DNA from: Variovorax fucosicus
GTDB taxonomy: Bacteria > Pseudomonadota > Gammaproteobacteria > Burkholderiales > Burkholderiaceae_C
Assembly (NCBI RefSeq): GCF_030316825.1
Contig: NZ_JASZYU010000004.1
Location: forward strand, 248,001 to 312,000
DNA length: 64,000 nucleotides
Direction of reading: 5' to 3'
The notes beneath the pieces were generated by a model. That model had not been told where the DNA came from, did no database searches, and saw only the letters and a program-made list of their open reading frames with translations. A program made the translations under genes and the position numbers. Shown piece by piece: positions 33,001 to 41,535 of the stretch (position 1 is the stretch's first letter; each line of letters opens with the position of its first letter).

Positions 33001-33576
33001 CACGAGGTGCGGCGCTTCTGCAAGCGCGAGATCACCGACCTGCTCGATGGCCGCGAGCAGCAGGTGATCGCCGGCATCGTGAGCGACCTGCGCGTGATCA
33101 ACGGGCAGCGCGGCCGGCTGGTGCTGTTCAAGCTCGACGACAAGAGCGAAGCCATCGACGCCACCGCCGACGAGGCCGTGTTCAACGCGAACCGCAACGT
33201 GCTGAAGGACGACGAACTCGTGATCGTCAGCGGCAAGTTGCAGCCGGGCCGAGGCGGCTTCGAGGCGCGCTTCAACGTGACCCAGGTGTGGGATCTGGCC
33301 GGGGCGCGCTGCCGCTTCGGCAAATTCCTGCGCGTGGCGGTCAACGGCAAGGCGCCCGACATTGCCCGCATCGCCCGCGACTTTCCGCCGCGCATCGAGA
33401 GCAGCGAACATGGCGAACTGCGGCAAGGCTTGCCTGTGCGCCTGTCGCTCGCGCGGGGCGGCGCGCAGGTGGAGTTGCAGTTGGGCGAGGCCGCGCGCTT
33501 CTTCCCGACCGATGCGGCGCTGGCCAGCTGGATGGCGCAGGCCGAGGCCGGCAAGGCGGCCGTGATCTACGAATAA
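30055..33576 (+). CDS. dnaE: DNA polymerase III alpha subunit
   Basis: 1173 residues, the replicative polymerase. It opens with a PHP domain (FVHLRLHTEFSVVDG, NLFGAVKFYKEARGKGVKP). The catalytic core has GPGRGSGAGSLVAY and PDFDIDFCQGNRDRVIDYV (Asp about 408 and 410), then the fingers region with GGYSLGGADLLRRAMGKKK. A helix-hairpin-helix and an OB-fold segment lie in the C-terminal third. Length is normal for the proteobacterial DnaE1 type. It runs alone on the plus strand, and its stop lies 6 bp from the tolA stop. Confidence 0.98.
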   Translation: MFVHLRLHTEFSVVDGTNRIDEVVKAAAKDKQPALAITDLSNLFGAVKFYKEARGKGVKPVLGAEIFVEGLGKEIGALTRMVLLVQDTQGYLHLSELLARAWTQNVGRGQSQAVCKLAWLEELNGGLILLSGAQAGPLGQPLLQGGAHGDARAAEIALQLAGIFPHRFYIELQRASRPEDEPHVVAAVQLAARLQLPVVATHPVQFAGPDDFEAHEARVCISEGEILGNPRRVRKFTREQYFKSAAEMEQLFADVPSAIANTVEIAKRCSLTLVLGKPQLPDFPTPEVDGVRMPIDEFFRVESFEGLEQRLAHLYPDVAKRDAERPRYVARLEFEINTILKMGFPGYFLIVGDFIKWAKNNGCPVGPGRGSGAGSLVAYALKITDLDPLEYNLLFERFLNPERVSMPDFDIDFCQGNRDRVIDYVKDKYGRDAVSQIATFGTMAARAAIRDVGRVLDMSYMFCDGISKLIPNKPGQPVTIQYPPSPKVEGDKNNYAIEMEPQLAARIEKEEEVRMLVELAQKLEGMTRNIGMHAGGVLIAPGRLTDFCPLYQQPGSDSAVSQYDKDDVEAIGLVKFDFLGLATLTILEIAKDFIVARHKGQEKFAYEDIKLDDAATYRLFADGKTEAVFQFESRGMQGMLKDARPTRLEDLIALNALYRPGPMDLIPSFVARKHGREPVEYPHPLVAEMLSETYGIMVYQEQVMQTAQILGGYSLGGADLLRRAMGKKKLEEMAEHRAIFRKGAAVNGIEQDKADEIFDLMEKFAGYGFNKSHAAAYSLLAYHTGWLKVHYTAEFFCANMTVEMDDTDKLKVLFQDAVKNFGLTFEPPDVNRGRYRFEPVTDKVIRYGLGAIKGTGQHAIDAIAAAREEGGPFKSLFDFCVRVDRTRINKRTVEALIKAGAFDALQQNRASLSASLDRAFEFANATAANAAQVDIFGDSEHGSATQEPDLVDATPWGVKERLTYEKTAIGFYLSGHLFDEVAHEVRRFCKREITDLLDGREQQVIAGIVSDLRVINGQRGRLVLFKLDDKSEAIDATADEAVFNANRNVLKDDELVIVSGKLQPGRGGFEARFNVTQVWDLAGARCRFGKFLRVAVNGKAPDIARIARDFPPRIESSEHGELRQGLPVRLSLARGGAQVELQLGEAARFFPTDAALASWMAQAEAGKAAVIYE

Positions 33577-33591
33577 AGCGCCTCAGCGCTT
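33576..33591. terminator. Small hairpin between convergent dnaE and tolA
   Basis: AAGCGC-CTCA-GCGCTT forms a perfect 6-bp stem with a 4-nt loop, spanning the last base of the dnaE stop and the tolA stop. No T run follows. It is the only structure in the 6-bp gap, so it may act as a shared end, weakly supported. Confidence 0.35.
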
Positions 33592-34563
33592 CGGGCGAAG
33601 CTCGACGATCAGTGACGGGAAAATACGACCGTCGGTGTCGCGCGGCAATTTGTCGGTCTTGCGCAGGCCGCGCTCGGCCGCGTCGTCCCAACCCGGAATT
33701 CCGCTCGACTTGCGCAGCTTGACGTTCACGATGGTGCCGTCGGGGGCCACGCTCACATCGAATTCGGCGGCAGGGTTGCCACTCACCATGTCCGCATCGG
33801 GGAAGGTGATGTTGGGGCGCACTGCGGCCGCAATTCGGGCACCGTAGCCGCCCGAGGGCCCGGACGACTTGAGCGCGGTGCCCTTCGAGTCGTCAGCGCC
33901 GCTGGCGCCGGCCAGACCCTGCATGCGCTTGAGCGTGGCGGCGCGGTCGGCCGCGGCCAGCTTGGCGGCATCGGCCTTGGCCGCCTCGGCTTTCTTCGCG
34001 GCCTCGGCCTTCTTGGCCTCGGCTTCGTCACGCTTTTTCTGTTCGGCCAGCTTCTGCTGCTGTTCCTGCTTGCGATCGGCCTCGTCCTCGGCGCGTTGCT
34101 TCGCTTCGCGATCCTTCTTTTCCTGCGCCTTCTTCGCGGCGAGTTGCTGCTGCTTCTGCTTTTCCTGCCGGTCTTCCTCGAGCTCGCGCTCGCGTTCCTT
34201 CTGTTCTTTCAGCTTTTTCTCGCGCTCGAGCGCGATGTCCGGCGCCTTCGGCACTGGCGTCGGATCCGGCGGCTTCACGGCCTGCGGTGGGGGCGGCGGA
34301 GGCGGGGGCGGTGGTGCGGGCGTGGGTGCCGGCGGGGGCGGCACTGGCGTCGGCGGTGCAGATAGCCGCGGGGCGGCCTGCTGCACGGTGGACGACCAGA
34401 GTTCGGCCTCGACCGCATCGTCCTCGGCCTCGCGCTTCCAGTGCACGCCCCAGGTCAGCGCCGCGATAAGCAGCGCATGCGCGAACAGGGCGATTGCCAC
34501 GGCACGCGGCGTGCCGCGCTGCGGCGGCGGGGCGAATTCGGGGCGATCAGCGGCCAGCGACAT
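33583..34563 (-). CDS. tolA: Cell envelope integrity protein TolA
   Basis: 326 residues. One membrane helix (AVAIALFAHALLIAALTWG, about 20-38) is followed by a proline-rich linker (PPPPAPTPAPPPPPP) and a long Lys/Glu/Ala coiled-coil (about 110-225; EREKKLKEQKERERELEEDRQ, AKKAEAAKKAEAAKADAAK). A C-terminal TonB-like domain (IAAAVRPNITFPDADMVSG ... VELRPKR) ends it. It spans the periplasm to link TolQR with Pal, keeping the outer membrane stable during division. It is last in the run, 3 bp after tolR; tolB and pal do not follow. Confidence 0.95.
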   Translation of the reverse strand: MSLAADRPEFAPPPQRGTPRAVAIALFAHALLIAALTWGVHWKREAEDDAVEAELWSSTVQQAAPRLSAPPTPVPPPPAPTPAPPPPPPPPPPQAVKPPDPTPVPKAPDIALEREKKLKEQKERERELEEDRQEKQKQQQLAAKKAQEKKDREAKQRAEDEADRKQEQQQKLAEQKKRDEAEAKKAEAAKKAEAAKADAAKLAAADRAATLKRMQGLAGASGADDSKGTALKSSGPSGGYGARIAAAVRPNITFPDADMVSGNPAAEFDVSVAPDGTIVNVKLRKSSGIPGWDDAAERGLRKTDKLPRDTDGRIFPSLIVELRPKR

Positions 34564-34566
34564 GCG

Positions 34567-35004
<438 letters not shown>

Positions 35005-35016
35005 GCTGGCCTCCGC

Positions 35017-35733
35017 TCAACGGCCCGTGGCCGAAACGCCAACCGGGTTCGGCGGCAGGTTGGCCGACAGGTTGCGCTGCAGGATGTTGGAGAACTCCTC
35101 GATGTAGGTCTCCAGCGCAATGGCGATCTTGTCGATTTCGCGCGCGAAGCGGTTGTAGGCCACCACGGCCGGGATGGCTGCGAACAGGCCGATGGCGGTG
35201 GCGACCAGTGCTTCGGCGATGCCGGGGGCCACGGTCGACAGCGTGACCTGTGCCAGTGCGGCCAGGCCGGTGAAGGCATGCATGATCCCCCAGACCGTGC
35301 CGAACAGCCCCACGTACGGCGAGACCGAGCCGACGGTGGCCAGGAACGACAGGTTCTGCTCCACTGCGTCGAGTTCGCGCTGGAAGCTGGCACGCATCGC
35401 GCGCCGGGCACCGTCCAGCAGCGTGGCTGCGTCGGAGATGTGGCGCTCGCGCAGCTTCTGGTACTCGCGCATGCCGCTTGCGAAGATGCGTTCCATCGGG
35501 CCTGCGAGCTTGGCATTCTGGGCCGCCGAGGCAAACAGTTCGTTCAGGCTGGTGCCCGACCAGAACTCGCGCTCGAACTCGTCGTTGAGGGCGCGCGTGC
35601 GCTTCAGCGAGAAGTACTTGCGGAAGATGGCGGCCCAGCTGGCGATCGAAACGACGATCAGCAGCAGGACGACCAACTGCACGGGCAGGCTCGCATGAAT
35701 CAGGAGTGTGAGGATCGAAAGGTCTTGGTTCAT
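35017..35733 (-). CDS. tolQ: Tol-Pal system protein TolQ
   Basis: 238 residues, three membrane helices: VVLLLIVVSIASWAAIF near the N-terminus, and LATVGSVSPYVGLFGTVWGIMHAF and TAIGLFAAIPAVVAYNRF near the C-terminus. The GLFGTVWGIM and ALVATAIGLFAAIPAV motifs identify the MotA/TolQ/ExbB family. A cytoplasmic helix-rich loop separates helices 1 and 2. Start at 35733 overlaps the ybgC stop (ATGA), and the ybgC-tolQ-tolR-tolA order follows the E. coli operon. Confidence 0.95.
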   Translation of the reverse strand: MNQDLSILTLLIHASLPVQLVVLLLIVVSIASWAAIFRKYFSLKRTRALNDEFEREFWSGTSLNELFASAAQNAKLAGPMERIFASGMREYQKLRERHISDAATLLDGARRAMRASFQRELDAVEQNLSFLATVGSVSPYVGLFGTVWGIMHAFTGLAALAQVTLSTVAPGIAEALVATAIGLFAAIPAVVAYNRFAREIDKIAIALETYIEEFSNILQRNLSANLPPNPVGVSATGR

Positions 35734-36167
35734 GGCTTGAGAGGTTGAGACATGGAGCCTCGATAGTGCTCGAGGGTTCCCGAAACTTGGGCCGGAATGC
35801 GTGCCGGGCGCAAAGTGGCGGCGTCCACCCAGCCGATGCGGATCGTGCCTTCGCAGAGCAAAACGCCTTGCTCTGTTTTTGATAGCACGCGCTGTCCGAT
35901 TATCAGGGACGCCGTGCCGATTTGCTGCACATCGGCTGTAACCAGCAGTTCGTCGTCGAGCCGGGCAGGGCGGTGGTATTTCAGCGTGGTTTCGCTCACC
36001 ACGAACTGGCCGCCGGTCTGCTCGCGAAGGTTGCGCTGTTCGACGCCGAGCGAGCGCAGCCATTCGGTGCGGGCGCGCTCCATGAACTTGAGGTAGTTGG
36101 CGTAGAACACGATGCCGCCGGCATCGGTGTCTTCCCAGTAGACGCGGACGGGCAGTTGGAAGCTCAT
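35730..36167 (-). CDS. ybgC: Acyl-CoA thioesterase YbgC
   Basis: 145-residue hot-dog-fold thioesterase. The active-site motif VYWEDTDAGGIVFYANYLKFMERARTEWL near the N-terminus carries the catalytic Asp and is diagnostic. It hydrolyses short or long acyl-CoA and is tied to phospholipid metabolism at the membrane. It heads the tol group as in many proteobacteria. Its ATG overlaps the stop of the aminotransferase gene and its TGA overlaps the tolQ start, so all are translationally coupled. Confidence 0.94.
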   Translation of the reverse strand: MSFQLPVRVYWEDTDAGGIVFYANYLKFMERARTEWLRSLGVEQRNLREQTGGQFVVSETTLKYHRPARLDDELLVTADVQQIGTASLIIGQRVLSKTEQGVLLCEGTIRIGWVDAATLRPARIPAQVSGTLEHYRGSMSQPLKP

Positions 36168-37348
36168 CCGGCCATCGCCTTGAGACGCTCGATGGCCTCG
36201 TGCAGGTGCGCCATCGAGCTGGCCGTCGAGAAGCGCACGAAGCGGCTGGTTTCGGCGGTGCCGAAGTCGCGACCGGGCGTCACGGCGACATGTGCGCGCT
36301 TCATGGTTTCGAACGCGAAATCCCAGCTGCCCTCGATGCCTAGCTTCTGCGCGAAGGCATTGCAATCTGCCCAGGCATAGAAAGCGCCGTCGGGCACCAC
36401 CGGCACCGCGAGGCCCAGCGCGTTCAGTTGCGGAATGAACCAGTCGCGCCGCGCCTTGAATTCGGCTCGGCGCCGTTCGTATTCGGCGATGCTCTCGGGC
36501 TCGAAGCAGGCCAGCGCCGCGTACTGCGAAACCGTGCTGGCGCAGATGAACAGGTTCTGCGCAAGGCGCTCGATCACCGGCACCAGCGCCTCGGGCACCA
36601 CCAGCCAGCCGAGGCGCCAGCCGGTCATGTTGAAGTACTTGCTGAAGCTGTTGATGCTGATGACGTTGTCGTCGATGGCGAGCGCGGTCTGGCCGAAGGC
36701 ATCGTCGTGGGAGAGGCCCAGGTAGATCTCGTCGATCAGCGTGATGCCGCCGCGCCGCGACACCACTTCATGGATGCGGTGCAGTTCGTCGGGCGCGATG
36801 GACGTGCCGGTCGGGTTCGAGGGCGAAGCCAGCAGCACGCCGCGCGTCTTGTCGGTCCAGGCCGCTTCGACCTTGGCCGCGCTGAGCTGGAAACGCTCGG
36901 CCGCAGTGGTCGGCACCAGCACCGCCTTGCCGTCGGCCGCACTCACGAAGTGGCGATTGCAGGGGTAGCTCGGGTCGGGCAGCAGGATTTCGTCGCCGGC
37001 CTCGATCAATGCCAGGCAGGCCAGTTGCAACGCGGCCGAGGCGCCGGCCGTGACCACGATGCGGCGCGCCGGCACGTCGACGCCGAAGCGCTGCGCGTAC
37101 CAGGCGCTGATGCGCTCCCGCAGGGCGTCGAGCCCGGTGGCCTGCGTGTACTGCGTGGCGCCGGCGCGCACTGCGCGCGCAGCGGCTTCCTGCACCAGCG
37201 GCGGCGCGGTGAAGTCGGGCTCGCCGATGTTGAGGAAGATCATCGGCCGCTCGGTGTTCGCGACCTCGCGGGCGAGCGTCGCGGCGGCCTTGGCGACCTC
37301 CATCACGTAGAACGGCTCGATGCGCTCGGCGCGCGCCGAGATCCTCAT
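36164..37348 (-). CDS. PLP-dependent class I/II aminotransferase
   Basis: 394 residues. The fold-type I aminotransferase pattern is clear: NIGEPDFTAPPLV near the N-terminus, SPSNPTG substrate/PLP contact, DEIYLGL, and the PLP lysine in NSFSKYFNMTGWRLGW. A late RFVRFSTASS has the substrate-carboxylate Arg. It resembles alanine or aspartate aminotransferases of the AlaT/AspC-like group. Substrate not determined. ATG 37348 is used because the family N-terminus begins there, although an open frame runs to 37483. The nusB stop is 55 bp upstream. Confidence 0.9.
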   Translation of the reverse strand: MRISARAERIEPFYVMEVAKAAATLAREVANTERPMIFLNIGEPDFTAPPLVQEAAARAVRAGATQYTQATGLDALRERISAWYAQRFGVDVPARRIVVTAGASAALQLACLALIEAGDEILLPDPSYPCNRHFVSAADGKAVLVPTTAAERFQLSAAKVEAAWTDKTRGVLLASPSNPTGTSIAPDELHRIHEVVSRRGGITLIDEIYLGLSHDDAFGQTALAIDDNVISINSFSKYFNMTGWRLGWLVVPEALVPVIERLAQNLFICASTVSQYAALACFEPESIAEYERRRAEFKARRDWFIPQLNALGLAVPVVPDGAFYAWADCNAFAQKLGIEGSWDFAFETMKRAHVAVTPGRDFGTAETSRFVRFSTASSMAHLHEAIERLKAMAG

Positions 37349-37403
37349 GGGAACGTGGCCCCCACGCTCGGCATCGGAGTGTCCTGCCTGCCCGGGGCGG
37401 TGC

Positions 37404-37928
37404 TCATTTCGCCTTGCCTTTGGCGCGATCCGCCTCGACTTCGGTGGCGCGCAACTTCGGCGCCAGGCCATTGAGTACGGCATTCACGTACTTGTGCCCG
37501 TCGGTGCCGCCGAACTCCTTGGTGAGTTCGACGCACTCGTTGATCACCACGCGCCACGGCACGTCGAGGCAGTTCTGGAACTCGTAGACACCGATCCACA
37601 TGGCCGCATGCTCGATCGGCGAGATCTCTTCCATCTTGCGGTCGAGCAGCGGCAGGATCAGCGCGTCGAGGTCGCCCGCATGCTCGATCGAGCCGTGCAG
37701 CAACGCGTCGTAGTGCGCGGCATCGGCCTTGTGGAAACCGGCCAGGTCGCGCGTGAAGTGGTCGATGGCGGTCGCGTCGTTGCGCCCGACCAGGTGCTGG
37801 TAGAGCGCCTGCAGCGCGAACTCCCGGGCCCGGCTGCGGTTCGACTTGGCCGAGGCCTTGCGTGCACCGGTGCTGGTGACGCCGGTGCGCGATTGGCGCG
37901 GTGGTTTGCTGGATTGGGGTTCGGTCAT
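37404..37928 (-). CDS. nusB: Transcription antitermination factor NusB
   Basis: 174 residues with a basic, Ser/Gln-rich N-terminal extension (about 1-28) and then the all-helical NusB fold from RAREFALQALYQHLV. NECVELTKEFGGTDGHKYVNAVLNGL is the conserved C-terminal part. It binds BoxA RNA with NusE for rRNA antitermination. The stop-start overlap with ribH (ATGA at 37925-37928) repeats the ribH-nusB order common in proteobacteria. A Lys-rich tail ends it. Confidence 0.96.
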   Translation of the reverse strand: MTEPQSSKPPRQSRTGVTSTGARKASAKSNRSRAREFALQALYQHLVGRNDATAIDHFTRDLAGFHKADAAHYDALLHGSIEHAGDLDALILPLLDRKMEEISPIEHAAMWIGVYEFQNCLDVPWRVVINECVELTKEFGGTDGHKYVNAVLNGLAPKLRATEVEADRAKGKAK

Positions 37929-38389
37929 GAAAGTTGCGCGAGCAGTTGCGCCATCTCGACGGCCACGCGGGCCGCATCGCGGCCCTTGTCGGTTTGTCGG
38001 GCCACGGCTTGCGCGAGGTTCTCGGTGGTGATGATCGCGTTGGCGACCGGAATGCGGTAGTCGAGCGACACGCGGCTCACGCCGGCGCCCGACTCGTTGG
38101 CCACCAGCTCGAAGTGGTAGGTCTCGCCGCGGATGATGCAGCCCAGCGCCACCAGCGCGTGGTAGCCGCCGCGCTCCGCCAGCGCCTGCAACGCCACCGG
38201 TACTTCAAGGGCGCCGGGCACGTAGTGGTGGTCGATGTCGCTGTCGGCCACGCCGAGCGCGGCCAGTTCGGTCAGGCAGGCGGTGGCCAGCGCGCCGGTG
38301 ATGTCTTCGTTGAAGCGTGCCTGCACGATGCCGATGCGCAGGCCCTTGCCGTCGAGCGCCGCTGCGGCGCCCTGGTTTGCGTTCAGCAT
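37925..38389 (-). CDS. ribH: 6,7-dimethyl-8-ribityllumazine synthase
   Basis: 154 residues. It condenses 5-amino-6-ribitylamino-uracil with dihydroxybutanone phosphate in riboflavin synthesis. Typical signals are GIVQARFNEDITGALATACL, DHHYVPGALEVPVALQALAE and LGCIIRGETYHFELVANESG, the last near the substrate pocket. Length fits the family. It sits 1 bp from ribB, and nusB overlaps its stop. Confidence 0.97.
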   Translation of the reverse strand: MLNANQGAAAALDGKGLRIGIVQARFNEDITGALATACLTELAALGVADSDIDHHYVPGALEVPVALQALAERGGYHALVALGCIIRGETYHFELVANESGAGVSRVSLDYRIPVANAIITTENLAQAVARQTDKGRDAARVAVEMAQLLAQLS

Positions 38390-38390
38390 G

Positions 38391-39545
38391 TCAGTCCTTG
38401 TGGCTGTAGCCGACGATCTCGAGGCCGTAGCCGGGGGTCATGCTGGGCATGCGGCGCGGGTTGGCCATGAGCGTCATCTTGTGCACCCCGCAATGGCGCA
38501 GGATCTGCGCGCCAACGCCATAGTTGCGCAAGTCCATGCGCCCGCGTTCGGGTGCCTGCGCCGGCCGCGCGGTGCCTTCGAACTGGCTCAGCAGGTCGGC
38601 GGCCGATTCGCCGCAGTTGAGCAGCACGGCCACGCCCTTGCCTTCGGCCGCGATGTGCGCAAGGGCGGCGTCCAGGCTCCACGAATGCAGCGAGCGGTTG
38701 ACTTCGAGCGCGTCGAGCACCGAGAGTGGTTCGTGCACGCGCACCGGCACAGCGTCGTCGGGCGCCCAGCTGCCGCGCACCAGTGCCAGGTGCACGCCGT
38801 GGCTGGGCTTGTCCCTGAAGGCGTGGGCGGTGAACGGGCCCCAGGTGGTGTGGATCTCGCGGCTGCCGACTTTTTCGACCAGCGTCTCGGTCTGGCTGCG
38901 GTGCTCGATGAGTGCGGCAATGGTGCCGACCTTGAGCCCGTGCTCGGCGGCGAACACCTGCAGATCGGGCAGGCGCGCCATGGTGCCGTCGTCGTTCATC
39001 ACTTCGCAGATCACCGATGCCGGCGAGCAGCCGGCCATGGCGGCCAGGTCGCACCCGGCTTCGGTGTGGCCCGCGCGCATGAGCACGCCGCCATCGACCG
39101 CCTGCAGCGGAAAGATGTGGCCAGGCTGCACCAGGTCGGCCGCCACCGCGTTGCGCGCGACCGCCGCCCGCACCGTGCGAGCGCGGTCGGCGGCAGAGAT
39201 GCCGGTGCTGATGCCTTCGGCCGCCTCGATCGAGACGGTGAAGGCGGTCGAATGCTTGGCGCCGTTGCGCGCCACCATCGGCGGCAACTGCAGCCGCTCG
39301 CACATCTCGCGCGACAAGGTGAGGCAGATGAGGCCGCGGGCGTGGCGCGCCATGAAGTTGATGGCTTCGGGCGTGACGTGGTCGGCCGCGAGGATGATGT
39401 CGCCTTCGTTCTCGCGGTCTTCCTCGTCGACCAGGATCACCATGCGGCCGGCGCGCAGGTCGGCCACGATTTCGTCGACCGGCGAAATGGGGGCGGGCGG
39501 GCGCCCGTTGTGGGGCGTGCCGATCGGCGTGACGGAAGCGTTCAT
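38391..39545 (-). CDS. ribB: Dihydroxybutanone phosphate synthase with degenerate GCHII-like domain (RibBX type)
   Basis: 384 residues. The N-terminal DHBP synthase domain (about 20-215) is complete: VDEEDRENEGDIILAADHVTPE, MVARNGAKHSTAFTVSIEA, and HTEAGCDLAAMAG hold the catalytic acidic and His residues. The C-terminal domain (about 220-384) has the GTP cyclohydrolase II fold (SREIHTTWGPFTAHAF, RVHEPLSVLDAL). It lacks the zinc ligands: where active enzymes have HSECLTGD and RCDCG, this one reads HEPLSVLD and has no paired Cys. The GCHII step must therefore be done by another gene. Overlaps ribE by 4 bp. Confidence 0.92.
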   Translation of the reverse strand: MNASVTPIGTPHNGRPPAPISPVDEIVADLRAGRMVILVDEEDRENEGDIILAADHVTPEAINFMARHARGLICLTLSREMCERLQLPPMVARNGAKHSTAFTVSIEAAEGISTGISAADRARTVRAAVARNAVAADLVQPGHIFPLQAVDGGVLMRAGHTEAGCDLAAMAGCSPASVICEVMNDDGTMARLPDLQVFAAEHGLKVGTIAALIEHRSQTETLVEKVGSREIHTTWGPFTAHAFRDKPSHGVHLALVRGSWAPDDAVPVRVHEPLSVLDALEVNRSLHSWSLDAALAHIAAEGKGVAVLLNCGESAADLLSQFEGTARPAQAPERGRMDLRNYGVGAQILRHCGVHKMTLMANPRRMPSMTPGYGLEIVGYSHKD

Positions 39546-40195
39546 GGCTTGTTGTTCTGGATGTTGAAGGGAAGGGCACCAGCCTGGAGCATGCGCTCCA
39601 CGTAGCGGGCCACGGTGTCGATTTCGAGGTTGACGCGGCTGCCTTCGACCAGCCCGCCGAGCGAGGTGTTTTCCACGGTGTGCGGGATCAGGTTGATGCT
39701 GATCTCGGCACCCTCCGGAACGTCGCTCACGCTGTTGACGGTCAGGCTCACGCCATTGACCGTGATCGAGCCCTTGTAGGCAAGAAAGCGGGCCAGAGCA
39801 GGGGGCGCCAGCACGCGAAGTTCCCAGCTTTCACCGACCGGGGCGAAGCGGCTCACCGTGCCGATGCCGTCGACATGGCCCGAAACGATGTGGCCGCCGA
39901 GCCGGTCGTGGGCGCGAAGGGCTTTTTCGAGATTGATGCGGGCGGCCGGCTCGGCCAGGCCCGCGGTCTTGTCGAGCGATTCGGCGGAAATGTCGATCGT
40001 GAACTGGTGGGCTGCCGTATCAAGCGTGGTGACGGTCATGCAGGCGCCATTGAGCGCAATGCTGTCACCGAGCCCCACGTCGTCGAGGTAACCATCGGGC
40101 GCGGCGATGCTGAGTCGCTTGCCGTGGGACGAAGAGCTGCCGAGGTCGTGGATGGCGGCGATGCGCCCCACGCCGGTGATGATTCCGGTGAACAT
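39542..40195 (-). CDS. ribE: Riboflavin synthase alpha subunit
   Basis: 217 residues made of two homologous lumazine-binding domains. The start MFTGIITGVGRIAAI is the classic N-terminus. The first domain has LNGACMTVTTLD and the second has SVNGVSLTVNSVSD, the paired ribityllumazine sites. It converts two ribityllumazine molecules to riboflavin. It lies 37 bp after ribD and overlaps ribB by 4 bp (ATGA at 39542-39545). E. coli calls this gene ribC. Confidence 0.96.
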   Translation of the reverse strand: MFTGIITGVGRIAAIHDLGSSSSHGKRLSIAAPDGYLDDVGLGDSIALNGACMTVTTLDTAAHQFTIDISAESLDKTAGLAEPAARINLEKALRAHDRLGGHIVSGHVDGIGTVSRFAPVGESWELRVLAPPALARFLAYKGSITVNGVSLTVNSVSDVPEGAEISINLIPHTVENTSLGGLVEGSRVNLEIDTVARYVERMLQAGALPFNIQNNKP

Positions 40196-40232
40196 CCGCG
40201 CATTTTCGCAGACTATTCGACCGGGGTTGGGG

Positions 40233-41369
40233 TCAACCCTGGAACCGGTCGCGGCCTGCCACGCGCGCGACGATGCGCAAGTCCGGGCCGAGCCGGTCGA
40301 CCGAGCGGAATTCGAGCGGCAGGACTCCGGCGAGTTCGGTCAGCGGCCCGCCCGCATGCGGCTGGCTGGCCATGCCCATGCCGCTGCCGATGAACTTGGG
40401 CGCCAGATACACCAGCAACTCGTCGACCAGCCCTTCGCGCATCAGCGAGCCGTTGAGCTTGTGCCCGGCTTCGACGTGCAACTCGTTGACTTCGCGGCGA
40501 GCGAGATCGGCGAGCATCGCGGCCAGGTCGACCTTGCCCTGCGCATTCGGCAGGTAGGTGATGGTGGCGCCGCGGGCCTTGAGCGCCGTTTCCCTTTGGG
40601 GGTCGGCCGGCGCCGCCGCATAGATCCACACGGCGCGGCCCGAGATGAAAAGGCGGGCCTCGGGCGGCGTCTGGAGCTGGCTGTCGACCACAACCAGATG
40701 CGGCTGGCGCGTGGTTTTGACCAGGCGCACATCGAGCCGCGGGTTGTCTTCGAGCACCGTGCCGACACCCGTGAGCACCGCACTGGCGCGCGCCCGCCAG
40801 GCATGCCCGTCTGTGCGCGCCGCTTCCGTGGTGATCCACTGGCTGGTGCCGTTTTCAAGTGCGGTCTTGCCGTCCAGCGAGGCTGCGACCTTCAGGCGCA
40901 CCCAGGGCGTCTTGCGCACCATGCGGCTGAAGAAGCCGATGTTGAGTTCGCGGGATTCTTCGGCACCCGGGCCGACCTCGACCTCGACACCGGCGGCGCG
41001 CAGCCGGGCAAAGCCCTGGCCGGCGACGAGCGGGTTCGGATCGGCGATCGATGCCACGACCTTGCCGATGCCTGCCGCGATCAGTGCATCGCAGCAGGGG
41101 CCGGTGCGGCCGTGGTGGGAACAGGGTTCGAGGGTGACGTAGGCGGTGGCACCGACGAGCGAATGGCCGTGGGCCGCCGCGTCGCGCAGCGCCATGATTT
41201 CCGCGTGCGGGCCACCGACAGGTTGCGTGTGGCCCTGGCCGAGAACCTTGCCGGCAGCGTCGGTGATGACGCAGCCGACCCGGGGATTGGGATCCGTCGT
41301 GAAGCGGCCCTGCGAAGCGAGTCGTTCGGCCTCGGCGATATGCCGTGCGTCTGCGGGTGGAGTGGGCAT
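40233..41369 (-). CDS. ribD: Bifunctional riboflavin deaminase/reductase RibD
   Basis: 378 residues. The N-terminal deaminase (about 1-145) has the zinc site HAE and EPCSHHGRTGPCCDALI, and the C-terminal reductase (about 150-360) has VRLKVAASLDGKTALENGTSQWIT and VDELLVYLAPKFIGSG. Together they act on the pyrimidine after GTP cyclohydrolase II. ATG 41369 is used because MPTPPADARHIAEAERLA is the family start; the open frame runs further up without homology. First gene of the minus-strand rib-nus-tol run. No FMN riboswitch is visible in the upstream 166 bp. Confidence 0.95.
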   Translation of the reverse strand: MPTPPADARHIAEAERLASQGRFTTDPNPRVGCVITDAAGKVLGQGHTQPVGGPHAEIMALRDAAAHGHSLVGATAYVTLEPCSHHGRTGPCCDALIAAGIGKVVASIADPNPLVAGQGFARLRAAGVEVEVGPGAEESRELNIGFFSRMVRKTPWVRLKVAASLDGKTALENGTSQWITTEAARTDGHAWRARASAVLTGVGTVLEDNPRLDVRLVKTTRQPHLVVVDSQLQTPPEARLFISGRAVWIYAAAPADPQRETALKARGATITYLPNAQGKVDLAAMLADLARREVNELHVEAGHKLNGSLMREGLVDELLVYLAPKFIGSGMGMASQPHAGGPLTELAGVLPLEFRSVDRLGPDLRIVARVAGRDRFQG

Positions 41370-41535
41370 GGAGCGAAGCAAGGTACTCGGGGAACGCGCA
41401 GGCGTACTGCGAAAGGCGCGCGCTGCGGCTGTCGGATCATACGAGCGGTGCCGTCGCCCATGCTTTGAATCTAAACTCCGGCATCGACCGCGCGGGAATC
41501 GCTCCTGCGGATCGATGTTCAGGGAGTAGAAAAAC

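Noticed and set aside
30004..33426. 1140-residue open frame antisense to dnaE
   Set aside because: It is a mirror of the high-GC third-position bias of dnaE; composition is His/Arg/Val-rich with no domain, and dnaE is certain.
41370..41535. FMN riboswitch before ribD
   Set aside because: None of the conserved FMN-element blocks are visible in the 166-bp gap.
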